Assembly: GCA_008360975.2 (NCBI GenBank)
Contig: CM039182.1
Coordinates: forward strand, 31,917,566-31,981,565
Direction: 5' to 3'
Length of the DNA stretch: 64,000 bases
Origin: Lichenostomus cassidix
Taxonomy: Eukaryota > Chordata > Aves > Passeriformes > Meliphagidae
This document shows, in pieces, positions 30,582 through 45,500 of this stretch. The position numbers and the translations under genes were made by a program. The notes under the pieces are model-generated. The model had not been told where the DNA came from. It made no database searches and worked only from the letters and a program-made list of their open reading frames with translations. Each line of letters starts with the position of its first letter. Positions within the stretch are counted from its first letter, which is position 1.

Positions 30582-30592
30582 TCAGTAGCGCC
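30582..30592 (-). CDS. TRA2A: TRA2A coding exon 8 (last 11 coding bases)
   Basis: After acceptor TTTTCCAG (AG at 30594-30593) the frame completes Arg, Arg, Tyr and then TGA at 30584-30582. The ending RRY is that of TRA2 proteins. The exon continues as the 3' UTR. Confidence 0.9.
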
Positions 30593-33500
30593 CTGGAAAA
30601 AACAAAAGATTACAGAATTACTAATTACACAACCATAAACTAACTGTACATATGTTATTTCAGCTTAACTGTGCCCAGCTTTTTTTGCTTTCATGTTCAG
30701 AGTCTCCACTGATAAATTCATAAAACAATGTTTATGTGAGCCAGATTCTATTTATTCACTTGTATTTACTTACTTGGACTATAGGAACGGGATCTTGATC
30801 GCGATCGGTATCGACTATAATAAGGCGATGGTGATCGTCTCCTTTAAAGGAAATTAAAAAAGAAACCAAACAACATCCATTATGAAAGAAGCCTTATTCA
30901 CATCACTTTTACAGAACAGAACCACTTCCTTAGCACTGAAAGACTTGGCCTGCATGAATGATTTCTGCTTTATTTGGCTGGGGCTTACAGTTATTTAACA
31001 AATGCTTTTATATTTCTCTATTTGATGTGTTTAAAATGGTAAGATATTCACAGACAAAGAATTTAATAAACTCTCATTAGCCTTACAAACACATGAAGTG
31101 CTTTTCCAGATGCCTACAATTCTTGTTGAACAACATTCTCTGAAACCAGATAACTTTCAAAACAGAGAGATGGTTATGAAATGTCAAGCATTAAAAATCC
31201 CATCTACAAATAATCCATTTTTAAACAGCAGTGTGTATCAGCTGTCCCTGGTTCTATATACAGCATAGAAAAACGAGTTCCCTTTTTATCTGTCCACTTG
31301 ATTCCTGGGGTACATGCTCTACACCTCCTTCACGTAGCAAAACTAACCCTTTGCCCAACTGGATAACTGAATTACATAAACACTGAAGATTCTGACTACT
31401 TTAATCCCACAAAACGTAAGGGAATGAGGCTCTACCACACAACAGGCATGTATACAGAATATTGCTGTATAACTGAGTAACACATTTTGTCACCTAACTT
31501 TTCAGTATTCCCAACAAATCCACTGTTCTTACAGAAATAAAATACCGATTAGGTACCTGTATCTGTAGTCATATTCTTCATATCTGTCATATCCTCTGTC
31601 ATACCCTCTATCATAATATGAGTCCCGGCGACGACCCGCTCCACCACCACCACCTCCTCCACTGCTATTACAGGTAAATAAAAGACAAAACAAAAAACCC
31701 CTTCATATATCTACTCTTCATTTTGATTTGAATTTTTAGATAAATATAAATTATTTAAAATCTTTTTTAAAGTGGTCTTGTAGTAAATCAGACACTTAAG
31801 ACTATGCCACAAAACAAATCTACAGACAAAATATTTAAATAAAAATACCTTTAAAAACTCAGAAAAACCAGATATTTGAGTTTAATTCCCATCAGTATCA
31901 AAGGCAAATGGGCACCTTAGTATTTGAGTAGGCTAGGGATGCATTAACTATTCATGTTGGATATTATTTTGTAATAATAGCTCCTTCAGTATTTTTATAA
32001 ATAAAGGTACAATAAACTACAGTAGGATTTAACAGTATATATGAACCACAGTAACGTATTCTTTATATTAGGAACTTTGTGATGAAATACAAGATGGCAT
32101 AACTCTAAATCTTTTTAGAAGTACCTGGAGTTCTATTTCTTCAACCAGACTCCAGCACTGTTTAAATCCATTGAACTTACTGTGTTGGCCTGCCCATGTA
32201 TATGCCTGGGGTGGGTGTATGTGCCCTCTTGGTGATTGAGTAATCCACTCGAATCCTCCTGCCATCCAGCTCCATTCCATTTGCATGCTCCATCGCCTGC
32301 AGGAGAGACAAGGAACAGGGATGTGAAATCTGCATCCTACTGGTAACTATGGAAGGCTATGTACAAACATATTATTTTCCACCAGAAAAACAAGCCCTGA
32401 ACTTGCCTTGTTTAGACTGGTTACTAGTGCCCCACTGTGGCGAATGGCTAATCTCTTGTCCCCGGGCCTGTCTGCCGGTGGTGTTACAGGACCACACTGG
32501 GGTGTCGGACTAATGCGACTCTCAATCCCTTCTTAAGGGAGCGCAGGCTAACCACTAACACAGCCACTCTCCCTAGACTTTATCTTCTACCCATCTGAAA
32601 GATAAACTGAAAGCCAAAACAGCTTTTTTCTGAAAACTGCATCTTTCCTACCACCGTCTCTGACCCAGAGGGGACGGGCGGATTCAAAAGCTGTGCAAAA
32701 CAGTGGCTTCCTGTAGGGTGCATATGGCCGGATTACTGCTCGTCGGCTGCCATTTCATGCTCTCCCAGCCTCCTGCCATCTCCCTTACAAGGACCTACTT
32801 CAGCAGAGCTTAGTAAAATGGCGGGTTCAGCCTACATGGATACCTAATTACAACCTTCCTCCCCACTCCCTCTCACAATAGCAGCTCGCTTAAGTGATAC
32901 ACACAAGGGTCTGCGCGCAGACGCCCCTGCCTTCAGAGCCGCCCGCAGCCCCTGCACGCACTCGCTGGGTGTTCCAGCCCCAGCTTCTCCACTCTGAGAA
33001 TCAATACAATGGCCTTTCACAAACTCAAACCATCAAAGTAAGTTTCTCAAAGGAGCAGAGCGTACTTTTGAGAATTATATTCATGCAACAGTAACCTAAA
33101 AACCCAAACCCCAACAAACCCGCAACAGTTACTTAACAGCTAATGCTGGACTTGAAAGGATTTTTAAAAATTTGATTTTCAAATTTTAATAGCTTTTATT
33201 AGATGCTACAGGATCTCTGAAATACCAATACACACCACTTATTTCTCAACATTAAGCACACTACTTAGTCCAATATACATTATTTTAATTTTTCACGTGT
33301 GGAAAAAAGACACTTTTACAATCTGGAGTCAAAGAACATTACCACTTTGCTATTTTTTCATCTTCATTTTTCATCAAAAAACAACACCCAACCTCAAAAC
33401 ATGAATGTGCCTCTAAGCAGAACATTTTTTTTTTTTAATCACAAAAAGTTAGATTTTTCAATAAATATATTACAACTCTAATGAGAGGCTTATTGAATTT

Positions 33501-36500
33501 ACATACAAGTCATAAAGGAGATAGAGAAACCTGGTAACCACATGATTTAACTGCTGTGCCCAAACTGGAAGTGACTGATGATCACTAAGCTATTTAACGA
33601 GAGTGAGTTTGTATTTTAATAACGCTGTTTGTGTCCGTATTATACCGCCATCTAGTGATTTGTGTTCCGCTACAAAACTAACTGCAAGGCACGGCAAAGA
33701 GCACTTCAAACCTTTCAACACACACTCAGGTATATTTTGTGACTAAAACAGTCTCCTCAGCTTTAGATTCCTAGACTTAATACCTCTTTTTTAGAAGTCC
33801 TGTTCCACAAGGATGATCTAAATTAAAATAAATCTTTGCATGCAACTTAGAAAAGTATGTGTACACAAACCTAAAAATGAAGGCTCTAATTATCTGGCTG
33901 AAAAATTAACTTAATGATAAAAAGCACTTTTCTGGAAATGCAGCAAGTTAACTCGTAAGAAATTTTTAAGTCCAGTCAACAACTTGCAGAATAATACGCT
34001 TAGCTGACAAGAAGCCACTTCAAATCCAGAACATCTGGCATGTGTGTCTTATTTAGTTAAGCTAACAAACACCTCTTCAAGGGGAAGAGCTCTTTGACAG
34101 AGGGAGCAGTACAGAGAAGAGTAACACACCAGCAAGAGAAATGAAGAGTTAATTTTGAGAGTTGAGTGTTTGCTTTAGAAATACCAAGAAATATGTTACA
34201 TTTCACTGGATAAAGATTAGCTCATTTACCAGACTGCATGGAACTCCCAACACCGTTGTCATAATGTCTGATGTCCTACCCAATATTAAAACATTAATTT
34301 TCCTATGGTTCAGCAGCTGTCAGCAATAACTGCCAACTAAAAAAGTTTAAATAAATAAAATCTCTAATATATATTAAAAAATAATAAAGCCTCTTACAGT
34401 TGTGACTGCATCCCCCACATGCAGAAAAGCCAAAACCTACAATAATTAATTGTATGGATCACTCATTCAGTAACTAGCAACTGGAAATTCCTTCTAAAGA
34501 TGTTCCCAGATTCTCTGCACCACTCTTAACATGCACATCTCAGGTCTTTGAAGCAAAGTACTTAAATTGACATTATTAGGTAAGGACTAATGCAAGATGA
34601 CCAAGAGCCCTCTTGAAAACCCATGTTCATATAACTGATACAAGAGTATTTGTTTTGTATGAAGTCTGTAAAAATACATTAGTGATCCTAATCACTGGCA
34701 TTTCTGCGCTTTATTGAAAGTTGAAGTAGTTAACAAGAAAATTTTGGATTTTTCAATTTTATTGTATGTCATTCAAAACAAATTTCAGTTTCCTTTTCTT
34801 GCTGTTTTTGGGTATGGATGACTGCTATGTTAAAAACATATTAGTGTCAGAGAGGAAAAAACTGTACACCCTAACAATGCAGAAGACATTCTCAAATACT
34901 GTTTAAGATAATCCAATGAAACTTTTTAAAGAGAAAAATCAAATAATATTGTGATTTAAGACACACAATGCCTTCTTAGGAGTCTTTAACCATCAACAAT
35001 CTAATTTTATTACAACCTCAACTCTTTTCCAATATCTGAATGTTGTTAAAAAACTTGCATGACTTTTGCAAGAGAACAGTAAGCAAGAAAACAAGATTCC
35101 TACAAACATATAATATTTATTCTGGTAGGAAACGCTATGGAAAAAATTATTCTGTAGGCTAGAATACACATCTATATGTTTGCAGCAAGAAAACAGAGAA
35201 TTAGCATTGGGAATGGCACAGGTTCAATTTTGGATCACATTTTTAAAGTTTACACTTTTAAACCTTGAGCAGACTATCCGTAGTAAAACTTATTATCCAT
35301 AAGGCATTAGTTTGACAAAACGAGCAGCTCCCAAACTACAGCATGATCTCCAGCGCCTCAAAAATCAGAATGCATTAAATTTAACAGATATTTCAATTTA
35401 ATTTGATATTTAATACACTATGTGATGTTTTCTACATGTATGAGCAGCTAGGTAGAGTCAAACAAGTTTGGAAACAGCTTTCAATTAAATGCACAAACTT
35501 ACACAGGTGGCTGGTACTCGTTAGGCAATGAAGAACTCACTGAAAAAATTAAAGACTTTCAGCATGGATAACTACTTCAAGAACTTGACATCCCTCCAAA
35601 GTTAGGAACATACAGACTGAATACACTTGAACAGTCAAACACGAGCAGTTTAAATTGTGACTTATTTTGAAAATGTGTTTTCACAATTTAAAAATAACTA
35701 TACATGGTATTGGGTTTTTTTTTTCCCCACTGTGGTTTTGGGGATTTCTTGTTTGATGCTTTTTTAGGGGTGTTAACACAGTACGAAAGGACTTCCAATA
35801 CCAAAAACATCATCTCCATGCTATCACAGCTACAGCAAGGGATGAAAGACACAATGGATTAGATTCCCCCCTCCAGTGTACTGATTACTGGTTCAGTTCT
35901 GGATTTACTGAGGACAACTAAAAGAAAACTCTGAAAAAAAAATCTGATGGAATTAATAAAGAAATTAAGAAACTCATCTTTTCACACTTGATGCAGTGCT
36001 GCAGTCTGCAAAGTTCAAGTGCCTGTTTCACTTTCAAACAATATTCAATTTACATTCTCTAGTTAAGAAATTTTTAAAAAAATACAACATTGGCAATGAT
36101 AACTTTTAAACATACACAGTTACGAGCTTAAGCATCAATTGATGTATGCTCTTTAAACCATACTTTAGAGTTTCAGAGTCAAGAAATACAGGATTTTGGA
36201 GAACCAGAATGAATAAATGGATGTTTCTACAAGTAATAGCAATTTCATGGTATTTCTAACTCTCCAGAAGTCTGTAACTTGTAATTCCAAACATTTGAGA
36301 CTTTCTAGTGCCCTTTTCTGGTATATCAAAGCTTGTTTTCGATATCATAAATAATACCTACACCACTTCTTCAGCAAGCCATGGGAATTTTGTTCCATAA
36401 TGATAGTTCTAAGCTAGTCTGCCTGCACCACAGATCAAATGTTTCTCAAATCGAACTGATAAACCCTGTAATTATTCTGGTCTTTGGCAACTGAATTATG

Positions 36501-39500
36501 TTAATGGTTTGTGTTGATTGTTAATGAACAGAACTTCAGAAAACAGCTCTGGAAAGATGGTCAAAACTCTGAAGAACATCTAACCAGCATTAGAAAACTC
36601 CATATTGCCAACAGCTGCTGTAGCTGACGCCTCTTAGATGAGTTCCTCCTACAGACAGTACATTCACAGTAGCCTCAGTTTAAACAACTAACACTTCACA
36701 GCCTGAGCTACTGAAAGGCTGGTTTAGCAGCATATGAAATCCCTGGTAACTGTAGTAAGAACCACGTTCCTAGAACAGCCAGCACTTTTCACTCATGATC
36801 TTCTCAACTTACTGTTAACCCTGACACAATCAATTCCCCCCATCAACTGTATTTTTTTCTCATCGTAGTACATAGAAGTTTGTGATCCTCTTAAACACAG
36901 GAACAAAATCCTTATGTGATGGGCAGATGAATATCCTCTATAATTCAGTGAAAATATTGGAAAACATTACAACGCTGGCTCCATGCCAGCATTGCCAATA
37001 CTGCGAATTAGGTAAGAGATTGTGAGAAACAAAGTCTTCAACAGATGTTTACAGATACTGCCCTTTGCATGTCAAACATGTAGTTCTGAGGGCTTGGAAA
37101 AGGGTGGCCAAGATAAGACATTGCACCACCCCAGGCAAAAAAGCAATACCAAATATTTTAAAGAAAACCAACAACTTTTTGAAATAAAACACTTCACAAA
37201 AACCAAAACCCACTATACCCATTCTAAAACCAGTCAGATACCAACAGAAGCTTTTCAAACACGCTTTGAACAAGCTCACAGACAAGAACATCAGCACAGC
37301 AGACCCTCAGATTTCTAGACAACCATCAGACATTCATCAGATGTTTCCTAGACACTCATCAGTCCTTGACATTTATTGTCTGCTATCACACTTTGAACTA
37401 AAGACAGTGTCCGTGAGCATCTTCAATATGGGTCAAAATCTAAGAAGTCAGTCAAGTGTTATTCTGCAAACACTATACCACTGCAATAAAAGACATCTGA
37501 TTGAAAAGGTACCTTCTGTCTGATCATAAAGTTTCACCTTAACCTTGGTAGAGTTTCAAACAGAACAGAACATATTCCACAAGTAATCTCTTGGATTGGA
37601 CACATGCTTTTAAAACTTTTTTCTCAGTCCTGTTAAAGTGGAACAACTGAAGTTACTGTGATGCTCTGACAGCTACTCTACCTAGTAGTTATTAAAAGCT
37701 AAACCTCTATTTATAACCAAGATGATCATGAACAGCTAACAACAAGGCTGCTACAGTGTCAATCTGAAATTCTGAAATTATAAAACAGTTTGAGTAAAAG
37801 TAACCTTTAAAACTGCCCCTTTTGTGTTTTTAGGACAATTGTGAGGTACCACCTCTAAGAAATGGTATTTTACGTTGTCTTTAGATTTACAACACATCGA
37901 GCTAGTTGACAACTCAAAATGTCTTTACCACCATAAGGACACTGTACCACTTGGTTTCAGAATCATGACCCACAGCAACATTTTAAGCAGTTCAATAACA
38001 GATGCAGTTTGTAAAAGTGGTAACCAGGGATGACAGAGATCTTGAGGGATTTCAGCTGCAAGACTGGTCAACCTTTAAGTTAGGAAAGTTCAAACATTAA
38101 CTATTCACAACTAATTTGGTGTCAAATTTTAGTATTACCTGTATTTTAGAGCATGTCTGCTGAGAAGCCTCCCTCTGCTACCTCTCCTGAAATGTGATAG
38201 TGAAGATTATAGAAAATCCTCATTTTTCTGTAGAGTTCTACTCTCTTTTAATCCATCTATCTTTAAAAGAGTTGGAATGTAGTTCAACATCTCATCTCTT
38301 TATTTAAACGTTTTAGGATATTAGGGTTTGGGATTTTGGTCATTATTTTTGGTTGACTGGAGCTTTTAAATTATTATTAAGATGAAAGTCACTTTCTTAG
38401 AGCAAAAGTAATCTAAGTGTGATTGCTTTTATGCATATTCAACTTTTCAGACTATCTTCCCAACAAAGAATTGTTTCATTTCCTACAGGACCTGTCACAA
38501 AATTTCACACCTACAGCTATCTATATATATATACATATATCTCTATATTTATATATCTCCCCTTTTTCTACACCAGCTGCCACTTATTGCGATCTTCAAA
38601 TATATCCTCAAGGCCCATGAAATAAGTCAAAAAACCAAGTTTTTCTTCTAGCCAAAGTATTTCAGTTATTTAAGTTCCAGGTTTTGGGAGGGTTTGCATC
38701 CCTTCCCCCTCTTCAGGCACCAACCCACTGGGGAGAAAAAGGGGGGGTTTAATTACATTCCAAATTATTTCAGTTCCTGCTTAAGGCTCTAATCTTTACT
38801 TCCGTATTTCTGAATGCAAGTAACACCCCTTTTTCTTTTCCTCTGCATTCCAGTTTCATAGCATCTGCCAAAACAGCTTTATACTAAACAAATTGCTTCA
38901 TGCTATTTACACGGAACATTTTAAGAAATGCATGGTGTCACGCATGACCATTGCCCATGGCAACCAGGGAAAAAAACCCTACTTTTAAAGACAGATGAAG
39001 CTGTAAAACATACAAGACTGGTACAGGACTGTGCCAAGGAATACTGTGCAAATATTTTGGATGTGAAATATTTTACAAAACTGTCACTTTTTCAAAATCC
39101 CAACAAACTCAGTGCGCAAAGAAATACAAGGCTAAAATTAGAGAGAGTAGGGCATTAAAGACACATGGATATACAACTGTCCACCCCATTAACCTCTCTC
39201 TCAACCTGTCCAACTGAGAATGTAGAAAAATGTAGCAGGGACCCTAAAGGAAATTTTATGTACTTTTACTCACCTCTATAACCTGCAACAACCACACACA
39301 GATACATCTACAAATATTACTCTTCCCATAAACTGATTGTCAGTTGGGTCATACCAGAAGTCACAGACAAGAGGTACAGTTCAATCAAGTAATGCACAAA
39401 ACAGGTTTTTTAATTAAAATATGACCAAGCAGAATCAGAGTTCTTACTTTTCAGCTCCTGATAGGTTCCAGAGCTATCATTGACCCTGCCTTCAACGCTA

Positions 39501-42500
39501 AGTGATCTACAAGGAGAGGAGCCATATGTAATATCTCCTTATAAACTTAGCAAATGCACGCAGAATCAAACAGTAAATCTGAAACATTAGCCCAAACCTA
39601 TTAATCCATAAACAAGATGAAGTCTGTGACTCAGTCTGTCCCAAAGCAAGAGATAATCCCACAATGCAGGATTAAAAACTTTGTTTTTTTCCAGAGTGTC
39701 TCTTTACTTTTAATAGCAACTTTATCTACAAATTTCAGTAAATGTGGTAAAGTTCACAGTATCGTTACAGGGGTAAAAAAACTACTACTTACTGTGGTGA
39801 ATCATAATACAGGCTGCTGTTCTTATTCTTTGATTCTTTCCTTACAGATGAATTATACTAACAACTCAGTCTAGCTTTTAACAGCTATCTGTACAGCTAG
39901 GAAAGCAACTGACCAAGACACAAATCAAGACAAGCTCTACTACTTTTCAAAAGCATGATGACATGCTTATGAGAAGAAAATGTGAAGGGAATCTCCAGAA
40001 TTTTGATTCAGAAAACAACTTAAAAAAGCTATCTCCCCAAAATGTTTCAAAGATACTACAGACATTGAAGCCTCAAAGATTTACTTTCATTTTGAAGCAA
40101 CAGACTAAACTTGAAGTCCAATGCTCACTGGTAATTCAATACAGACAGCTTATGCTCAAAATCTGCCCATGCAGCTGAACACTGAACTAAAATGCTTCAT
40201 TTGCTGAGAAATGCCATGTTACTTGAACAAAGTATTTTAAATTAATCTCACTGTGAGAACCTGCTACTGAATACACACTCAAAAACTAGTTTGGATTTTT
40301 TTTACAGTCAATTAATGAAGATAATGCATAAAGAGCACACCTGCAAAAGGTAGTAAAGAATGCATTTACCTCTTTAGAATCATCAATTCTCTCAAAATAA
40401 ACAAAAGCAAATCCTCTTGATCGTCCGGTCCGTTGATCATAAACCACATTGACGCCAGTCAAAGGTCCGTAACGGGAAAAGACTTCACGCAAATCTCTCT
40501 CAGTGGTGTACAAACTGAGACCAAACACTCCAAGACAGGTATTAGGATCTGGATTAGCCTGGCAACACAAGTGTTCAATTAAGTCAAATATTCTTGTATC
40601 AAAAATTATCAATTATAAAAAAAAATTAAGCTGAAGAAAACAAAACACAGGTTTAACAAAGTTTAACACTCTAACAATTATCATTCTAATTGTAAGCTAG
40701 TTTCAAGAAGCAACTACTTTCGCAAGTTTAACACTAACAATTATCATTCTAATTGTAAGATAGTTTCAAGAAGCAACTACTTTCACGGGTTTTTATTTTA
40801 GAAAAAATATCAAGACAAACTTCTCATGTTGGTGAAAAACTCAGCTGATAAAATTTAAGCATTCTGATTCACAGAAAAGCTATAAAACAGGAACCCATGT
40901 TATTAGTACTTCATAGTGAAATTACCAACAAGGGGCAGACAGCACATACATATTTGTGCTGAGAACAGGCTTGCCAGCCTGAACTCTCACCTTCAGCCTT
41001 TTTGCAGTCATCACAGGCACTAAAGACTGCACAATGCCTCCAGCTGCCCATACTCCATGTGAGCACTTGCGCTCCTAAGCACAGACAATTGAACGATAAT
41101 TTTGCTTCTACTGAAACTTCCTACCCTCAGTGTTTCCTATCCAGCTATACTGAAACTCAATATTTACATGTGAAAGTTAATCTTTCTACTTGTAAACTGG
41201 ATGAAAGTCACCTGCTTCTTTTATCTAGAGAGCAACAAGTGTGGAAGGCCAGTTCTGTGAAACTGTAATCCAAAAGCATGCATACCTCTCTAGAGCAAAA
41301 CTCTTGACTCTCTGACATGATGTGGGATTACTTAATAAATTTCCCTTCAACCGGACGAAGTCAAATATGTAGTAGTACAAGGCAGAAGTTCTCTTTTAGG
41401 TTCAAAATTACATGCCAGAGAATTAATATCTAATGCCAAATCCTCTGTAAGAATTATTTTGATCCAAAGCAACGTGTTTTTCAGTTAAGCTTCTGGCACC
41501 TGTAATAGTAGATGTTGCAATTTAAAACACCAGCAACAAGCACTGAGATTTAATGTTTCTGCCAAAATAACAACTGGAAGTTGACACAGCTGAAATTTGT
41601 ATTTCGGTTTCAGGTAAGTCATCCACGCACAGTAATTTATGCCTCAGAGCCTGCCTTTCAGCCTGATTTAAGGAGTGAAGAGGTTTAGATCTTCTGTCAT
41701 GCTCTTTTCAGCACATTTGTTCAGGAACCTATTGTGAAAATAAGGCGCCTGCACTACTCATATATTTGAAGTTCCTTTCTTTCCATTTGTCAACATTTAA
41801 AGCTCTGTTTTAAGACATGAATCTTCTTCAGTTTCTTACTCTAGCTGAAGAGTACAATAAAACCTGGAAGTTTGTAATTCAAGAATTTTAATTATACACA
41901 TCCAGGTATGTATTTTTTGCTCCATATTTCAATCTATCTGATAATTCAATGACACTGGCAACTACACTAATTTTATTACTGAACTCCTGTAAGTATAATG
42001 AAATCTGCTTTTTAAATCATTGTTTGGGTAAATTCCTCCACACATCCATACCTATCGCCCTTTTTTAACATCCCTCTTTACACTTAAACCCTATTACATT
42101 TTCTGAGGCAAGAGAAGTACTGAGATCAGTCTGCAGACCCTAAGTGCCAAGTGATAACTGCATTACCACTGGAAGGCCTAAACTGAATATGGAGGACTAA
42201 AGGGCAGCTTTTATATTAGGTTTTTGTGCTGCCTCCCATCAACACAGTATGCAAGCTCCCTCTACAATAGAGGTGACTAAATTGCTAACAATTTTCCTGG
42301 TGTCTTTAGGACCTTGTTATTCAGGGCATTTCAAATCTGATTTCAGTTTTATTTTGACGCTACTAGAACTACTCCCTAGAATTACCAAGAAATTCACTGT
42401 GAAAACACTTGTAGTGTTTCATGAAGTCACTTCCAAGGCAGAAAAACATCTTCACATAGCAAAGTGTCCTAGTATTTCCTAAAGCAGTAAAGTGGATTCT

Positions 42501-45500
42501 TCCACCTTTCACCAGAAAAACTGCTAACCTGCTGAACGTCAGCTATTTCTGCCAATTTTTCAAGACACTAGATTAATATTTACTTCATAATGATTAGACG
42601 CTGGCAACATTCCATGAAAAGCTACTATGCCTCATAACAGCTTAAGCCACTGCATGTTAGCACGGCTGGAGTCCTGCATTTTCCACACTCCAGTCTTCTC
42701 CTTCACATCGTATTACCTGCTCCTGGTGATCTGCCTCACCAAGCCAGGCCTGCAAAAAAAAGTCTGGTTGCTTTTTGACAGAATTAATAAAAAAATTTGG
42801 AGACTAAACCAGATTAAAACTAGAAAGATCCAAAATGTACCACTGCACTCAACAAGGAAAAGGCAGAGTTGTGCGCAATGACGCTCATTTAGATCAGCCT
42901 GAAGCGATGTGAAACCAAAAAGCTAAGGCACTGAAACAGATTAGACAAACTGCTGGAGTGGAGGGCTATGAAGATTAGGGCATTGGAGCACCTCTCTTAT
43001 GACGAAATGGTCAGAGATCTGGACCTGTTTAGGCTGGAGAAAATTGAGAGGGGATCTTATCGATGCATATAAGTATCTCAAAGGGTGGGTGTCATAAAGA
43101 TGGGGCCAGACTCTTCAGTGCTGCTCAGCAACACAACGAGGGACAATGGGCACAAACTGAAACATGGTAAATTCCATCTAAATACGAAGAAAAACTTCCC
43201 TGAGGCTGACTGAACACTGGAACACACTGACCAGAGAGGTTGCAGAGTCTCCTTCTTCTAGAGATGGCAGGTCAAAACAAGCTCACACGTGATCCTGTGC
43301 AATCTGCCTGAGGTGAACCTGCTTTAAGGGGGTTGGACTAGCTGATTTCCTAAGGTCCCCTTCAACCCTAACACTTCTGCCATTACAAAGAAGGACACTG
43401 GGAGAATCTCTCTGAATGACAAGATTAATAACTTATATTTTGGTTCGTGTAGCTATACTTCCTCCTGCTCATACAGAGACACTTCTCATTTACATTTTGA
43501 GAGACTTAATGCTCCTCCTTTTCATAACTAAATTTTTCTAGTCTACTATAATAAAGATTTATATGTTACCTAATTACACAGGGCTTTACTTCAAGGTAAA
43601 CCAAATTAAATAATCAGAAGCACAAAATCACAGAGAATGCTCCACACATACCCCTCACTCCTACCCAATTCCTGTATCCCTCAGTGACAACACAGCAGAT
43701 CAAACTCAGCCTGCAGGTAGCCTGGACTACATTGATACAAAAGACAGTTATTCTGTTGATACTCAGCCTTTATGAACATGACATACTCTGCTGCCTGTGT
43801 GCCTTCTCCTGTTGGACATTGGAGAATGACTGCGGCTCCTTCGACGACGGTATTCTGGTGTGTACGATCTGCTTCGAGAACGTCTCCTATGGGAATGAGA
43901 ATGGGATCTGGAACGAGTGTAACGTCTGTGCGAATGTCTTCTGGACCTGGATCTTCGACAAAGAGAAAGCCTTTAGTCAGCTTATATGTACATACTGTAT
44001 TGAACTGTAAATCACACATTCTCTAGACAAAAATCCTTTTTTAGGTGATCTCTACAGTTAAAACAATTAAGCTTCTTCTACCTTGCACATCTAAAGATTG
44101 CATGGATCTCTAATAACCTGCTTGGTAGCACCATTTTTAACTGTTTGATAGTACTTCAGGCATAAACTGAGGATTACGTTCACAACAGTTTTCAGGAATT
44201 TCAAAATTTTTAAACTTTTATCAGCTTGGCTGTTTGACTAACAACTGCACAGTGACACAGAAACCAGATATGCCACAGTGTAAAGTACTGTTTTGACTCA
44301 AAAATTGAAAAATCTGGCAGCACTGCAGTGCGGCAGTATCTACAAGAGAAGTTTGTCTAGGCATGAAAACTACTCCAGACAAAAAAACCCCAAAAAATCT
44401 CAAAACCTGAACACTTGCTTAAATCCTCAAGCATTTCTTTGCACACATCTTGCTGATGATCAGCTCAGTTTAAAACAGACAGGAAATAATCTGGCTAAAC
44501 ATTGCAAGAAGAGAACCTGTAACATTAGCTGAACTTCGGCAATTCAGAGCACAGTAACTCAGCTGTTCTGCTATAAAGTGTATAAATAGAAAAGATGAAT
44601 TACTGATCTATCCCAAGAACTGGGAAGGAGAAACAACCTAAGACTATTCCTCCATCGCTACAAATGCTGTTTTCTGGTTTGTCTCTTGGTTGATTAAAGA
44701 AAGATTCAGTAGCTCTCCTCATTTTCATCAGTATGATGGTAAAAGGGAATAGAGAAGATATGCAGTATAAACCAGGTAATATTTATGGCATATTTAGAGG
44801 AAAAAAAAGCAAGACATTTCTCTTCTGTTCTGTGCAAGCTCTGTCAGAACCGAGCTATAAAGCTTTACCTCCACACATCCATACTTGGGGTAGAAAAGGA
44901 CAGAGAAGGACATGTGCAGCATTGAAAAATGAATATAAACTGAAATTCTCGTAAATCAAGAGCTATCCACACCCAATTTAAGACGTAGTTTTTGATTATG
45001 TTTTTAAAGCCTCCAATGAAAGAATGTCAAGAACATTCCCAAGAAGTGTTTTCCAGTATTTCCAACAGTTAGAGAGCTTACTCTTTTTTATCTAACCCTG
45101 ACTGCCTTTGCAGCAGGTCTCACTTGACTTTTTTTCCCCCTGAAGGAGAGGTCCACCCAAGAATTCCCGCACGAACAATTTTGGGAAAAGGATGCAGGAG
45201 CTTCACAGAATTGAAATGCAATCCCTCCTCTCTCTTCTGGAAGGGACAAACCTACATATTTCAGTTGTGATTTCTATGTTACTACTTCTATTTACAGTAC
45301 TTTATTCATACCCATGAAATCATTCCCCCACTTTGCCCACCTATATGAGCACAAACATGCACATTAACATACCCCTGTTAATACATCCCAAAAAGTTCAT
45401 AATTTGTACGACAGCGGAAAAGAAATCTCATCAACCTACCAAAGCAACAGCAGCAATACTGAGTTGACACAAATAACTTTGTGAACATACCTTGATTTTG

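Noticed and set aside
43681..44026. Frames of 84-112 codons over TRA2A exon 3
   Set aside because: They are in other frames or on the other strand; only the RS-rich frame of 43952-43787 joins correctly with exons 2 and 4.
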